This document shows, one piece after another, positions 41,843 through 44,343 of a stretch of DNA of 44,343 nucleotides. The stretch is from Lingula anatina (taxonomy: Eukaryota > Brachiopoda > Lingulata > Lingulida > Lingulidae). Position 1 is the first letter of the stretch, and every line of letters starts with the position of its first letter. Made by a program: the position numbers and the translations under genes. The notes under the pieces were generated by a model. That model had not been told where the DNA came from and did not search any database. It was given only the letters and a program-made list of their open reading frames with translations. The stretch is from positions 1-44,343 of the forward strand of contig NW_019774626.1 in NCBI RefSeq assembly GCF_001039355.2. The letters are read 5' to 3'.

Positions 41843-43237
41843 ATGTTAGTTTATGTGAAGATATTATTAATTGTTGCCATGACAACCCAAACTGAAGCAC
41901 CATGCCCATGGTCTGGTACCTGCAGCTGCTCATCATCTAGCACGTCAAACGAGCAGGCAAAGCAAGTCGAGCCGAAATACACGGTCAACTGCACTCTCAG
42001 GCAACTTCAAGCCATCCCTCCTAGCTCAGGAAACCCAGCGTCCCTCACATACGAACTCATCGACTTTTCTCACAATAACATCACTTCCATACAAGATGGT
42101 GCTTTTCAAGAACTGACTACAGCACAGCGGATAGTCCGCTTGTCTCTGACACACAACCAGATCAGCTACATCCACAGAAATGCTTTCTTTGTCTTGAAGT
42201 ACAAGTTGGATTACCTGTTCCTGGACTATAACCATCTGACTACAGTCCCTGGAGAAGCAGTGCGTTATCTAGCTGCTCTGTCAGAGCTCCACCTATCCTT
42301 CAACAAAATCAACACGTTCCCTGCGATGACATTTCAGGGCTACATGGAGAGCCTGGAGGAGCTGAAACTCCAAAACAACCAGCTGACCTCTCTTCCAACC
42401 AACGCACTTCTGGGTCTTCCTAACATCTTCCGTGTCCTGGACCTCAGATATAACAATATATATACCCTCAACATTTGTACTGTTGCTGGTTTTCCTAATT
42501 TACAGCATGTGAAAATGGACGGCAATCAGTTATCATGTACCTGTGATCTCAAGTGGATGATAGACAGAGGAGTAAAGCTCCAGATTTCAGTGTCTACCCC
42601 AGTCTACTGCAGCCAGGGGAAAGATAACAGGGTTCTACCTGAAAGTCTTCAGTGTGGCACTCCCCCTAACTGTGGCTACTCATCTAAACCTGCAGCCACA
42701 AGGAATCAAACAACTACAACTACAACAGCTGTTACAGTGGCAAAAGACAAAAATTCAACAATGGAAAATCAAGACAACACAGTGGTAATAGTTGCCATTG
42801 TGGTGGTGATCGGCATTGTGATCATTGCCGTTATTGTGGCAGTTGTAGTCATTTGCTGGATAAGACACAAACAGCACACCATGACTAATATAGGTCAAGG
42901 CCAAATGGGTATAGGTGGTCAAGGACATGACCCACTCAAAGGTGAAGGTCACCAGATGAGCATGCCAATTTCCATGGCCAATGGAACAGAGCATTTAGGG
43001 GGTGAAGCTGGATACGAGCCACCAGTCTCCCATGATGCTTCTCACCAGCACATCTATACACAGCTCCGTACCCTGCCTCCTACACCAGTTAATAACGAGA
43101 CAGGAGAGGCTCAGTATGAGGTAATGCATCCACCTGATCACCCTGTGTATCAGAACAATTATAGCTACTGTGATGATGTGAACGCCACTGTTCCTCAAAC
43201 ACAGAATACACCAGAATACTTGGAGCTGTTGCAGTAA
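41843..43237 (+). CDS. LRR single-pass transmembrane receptor, nested in a NOM1 intron
   Basis: Intact 464-residue type I membrane protein in one coding exon, on the strand opposite its host gene NOM1. Signal peptide about 1-19. LRR N-cap with C21, C27, C29 and C50. Six to seven leucine-rich repeats at about 70-230 (for example LEELKLQNNQLTSLP). LRR C-cap with C232-x-C234, C256 and C271. A Thr-rich stalk with sequons at N288 and N304. TM helix at about 313-339, then a 125-residue tail. The tail has tyrosine motifs Y405-TQL, Y425-EVM (a YxxM type that can bind PI3-kinase p85), Y436-QNN (YxN, Grb2 type) and Y459-LEL, suggesting tyrosine-phosphorylation signalling. Ligand and orthology are unknown; it is not clearly a Toll, LINGO or LRIG because TIR and Ig domains are absent. 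Confidence 0.92.
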   Translation: MLVYVKILLIVAMTTQTEAPCPWSGTCSCSSSSTSNEQAKQVEPKYTVNCTLRQLQAIPPSSGNPASLTYELIDFSHNNITSIQDGAFQELTTAQRIVRLSLTHNQISYIHRNAFFVLKYKLDYLFLDYNHLTTVPGEAVRYLAALSELHLSFNKINTFPAMTFQGYMESLEELKLQNNQLTSLPTNALLGLPNIFRVLDLRYNNIYTLNICTVAGFPNLQHVKMDGNQLSCTCDLKWMIDRGVKLQISVSTPVYCSQGKDNRVLPESLQCGTPPNCGYSSKPAATRNQTTTTTTAVTVAKDKNSTMENQDNTVVIVAIVVVIGIVIIAVIVAVVVICWIRHKQHTMTNIGQGQMGIGGQGHDPLKGEGHQMSMPISMANGTEHLGGEAGYEPPVSHDASHQHIYTQLRTLPPTPVNNETGEAQYEVMHPPDHPVYQNNYSYCDDVNATVPQTQNTPEYLELLQ

Positions 43238-44066
43238 CTGGATGGTATACATCCTGGGCAATAACTTACTTTTCCACATGCTGTCTTTCTATGCACAATT
43301 ATACAAAGTCTTAACTTACCATACAGCAGTCTACTTGCTGATATATAAACCCAAAACTCTAATTACTCAGTTGCCAAAGTGGTGGCAACTAGAAAAGTGA
43401 TGACTATGATGTCAGTGGAGCTGAGACCAGGATTGGACAGGCTTTCTGCTGAGCTGAACAAATCAATTCTACACACAGCAATACTTGATCTGCATTTCCA
43501 TTATTCCTTTATCAACACATTTTATATACTTTTTTCATAATGCATTTACATATATCATGTATATGCTAGGTATATCCCTCCAATATTCTTACTATATTAC
43601 TAGAATGTTGAGGACCTCTTACTCCTGTACAAGGTTTTCTATATTTCATATTGTCTCCTGATAAATGGTTCAAATGACTTTAAATCAGTAAAACCAAAAA
43701 ACAGATAAAATGTTGTGAACTGTTTAATAACACTTGTAAACATATCGAGTAATACACTTGTTGCAATGTATACAATACTTTGCAATTAAAAATATATTGA
43801 CTGATTAGTGAAATAACTTCAATTATTGGACCCCCAGGTAAATGTAATATTATCATACATTACATTTCAATTGTTTCATTTGGTAGTTATAACCGTTCAT
43901 GAAATCATAATAGGATAATTCATTGTTGGCATGTTTTCTTTTAAATGAAAACTTTTCTCACTTTGGTCATTTGTGCAGGGAGACAGAATTTTGCAATAAA
44001 AAAGTTTGCTCTAAAAGTTTTGATTTTCTTCAAGCTGATTGTGCTGAAATCCTTCTCCCCCCTCAC
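43238..44066. other. LRR gene 3' UTR and remaining NOM1 intron
   Basis: AT-rich, no coding sequence. Candidate plus-strand poly(A) signals are ATTAAA at 43785-43790 and AATAAA at 43995-44000. The second lies only about 70 bases from the repeated NOM1 donors, so the convergent transcripts nearly overlap NOM1 exonic sequence. Confidence 0.5.
43995..44000 (+). terminator. Candidate poly(A) signal of the LRR gene
   Basis: Perfect AATAAA 758 bases after the LRR stop codon. An ATTAAA at 43785 is an alternative. Confidence 0.4.
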
Positions 44067-44343
44067 CTATCTTCAAACTGGGCAGTGTCCACTGAGCTGG
44101 CCGGAGACCACCCTCTAACCCCTTACCTGTCCTCAAACTGGCCAGTGTCCACTGAGCTGGCCTGAGACCACCCTCTTACCCCTTACCTGTCCTCAAACTG
44201 GCCAGTGTCCACTGAGCTGGCCTGAGACCACCCTCTAACCCCTTACCTGTCCTCAAACTGGGCAGTGTCCACTGAGCTGGCCTGAGACCACCCTCTAACC
44301 CCTTACCTGTCCTCAAACTGGGCAGTGTCCACTGAGCTGGCCT
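44067..44343 (-). CDS. NOM1: NOM1 homologue, tandemly repeated 3' end of an exon (partial at window edge)
   Basis: Five tandem 60-base units (exon edges at 44067, 44127, 44187, 44247 and 44307). On the minus strand each carries GCCAGCTCAGTGGACACTG and CCCAGTTTGAGGACAG followed by the donor gtaagg; the 44067 copy is degenerate, with gtgagg. The exonic part reads ASSVDTAQFED plus AG, which joins the first base of exon 39610-39734 to make EDRSRVQFML, matching human NOM1 (EFQDQTRIRFML). One copy, probably the rightmost or one beyond the window, is the true exon end; the rest lie in the intron. Read past the first donor, the frame meets TAA at once. Confidence 0.8.

Noticed and set aside
42026-43279. 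Minus-strand ORFs over the LRR receptor
   Set aside because: Shadows of the real 464-codon frame; they show no splice sites or NOM1-like sequence.

Overview
This window is nuclear DNA of an animal, most likely a bilaterian marine invertebrate. It has spliced genes with GT/AG introns, a class A GPCR, a single-pass leucine-rich-repeat receptor, the 3' half of a NOM1-type MIF4G/MA3 gene, long microsatellites, MITEs, a tRNA-derived SINE and a non-LTR retrotransposon remnant. The species cannot be fixed from the sequence. A lophotrochozoan such as a brachiopod or mollusc would fit, but that is only an impression. The assembly has one 360-N gap (26706-27065) and two single-N joins (15189, 31039).

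Layout. 1-4540: a three-exon GNAT N-acetyltransferase (+), with an AT microsatellite in intron 1 and a possible frameshift exactly at its acetyl-CoA loop. 4791-4989: a mariner-type MITE. 6885-8372: an intact single-exon class A GPCR (+). 8.4-12.1 kb: gene-poor, with a MITE and a LINE remnant. 12.26-19.62 kb: degenerate copies of one interspersed repeat family. 19.8-23.1 kb: SINE, inverted repeats and two weak exon/peptide candidates. 23.29-25.53 kb: a small secreted-peptide gene (+) with TATA box, Inr, 5' UTR exon, signal-peptide exon and a terminal exon encoding a dibasic-processed peptide with two cysteines. Its intron carries a 60-bp tandem array that repeats a 3' splice site 11 times. 25.09-30.61 and 31.04-34.75 kb: two near-identical direct copies of one locus, including the peptide terminal exon; the second copy starts exactly at a single-N join, so it may be an unmerged haplotype. 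35.86-44.34 kb: six complete 3' exons of NOM1 (-), plus repeated copies of the donor end of a seventh at the window edge. A single-exon LRR transmembrane receptor (+) is nested in the large NOM1 intron.

The genes do not form an operon or pathway; this is an ordinary metazoan neighbourhood. The unusual theme is splice-junction duplication. At three places (24.2-24.9, 37.8-37.9 and 44.07-44.34 kb) short tandem duplications span an exon/intron boundary and multiply a splice acceptor or donor. At the peptide gene, eight of the acceptors are in frame with the signal-peptide exon, so acceptor choice could add 20-residue blocks. The same gene has a mutually exclusive reading-frame choice in its last exon. 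These are the main leads.
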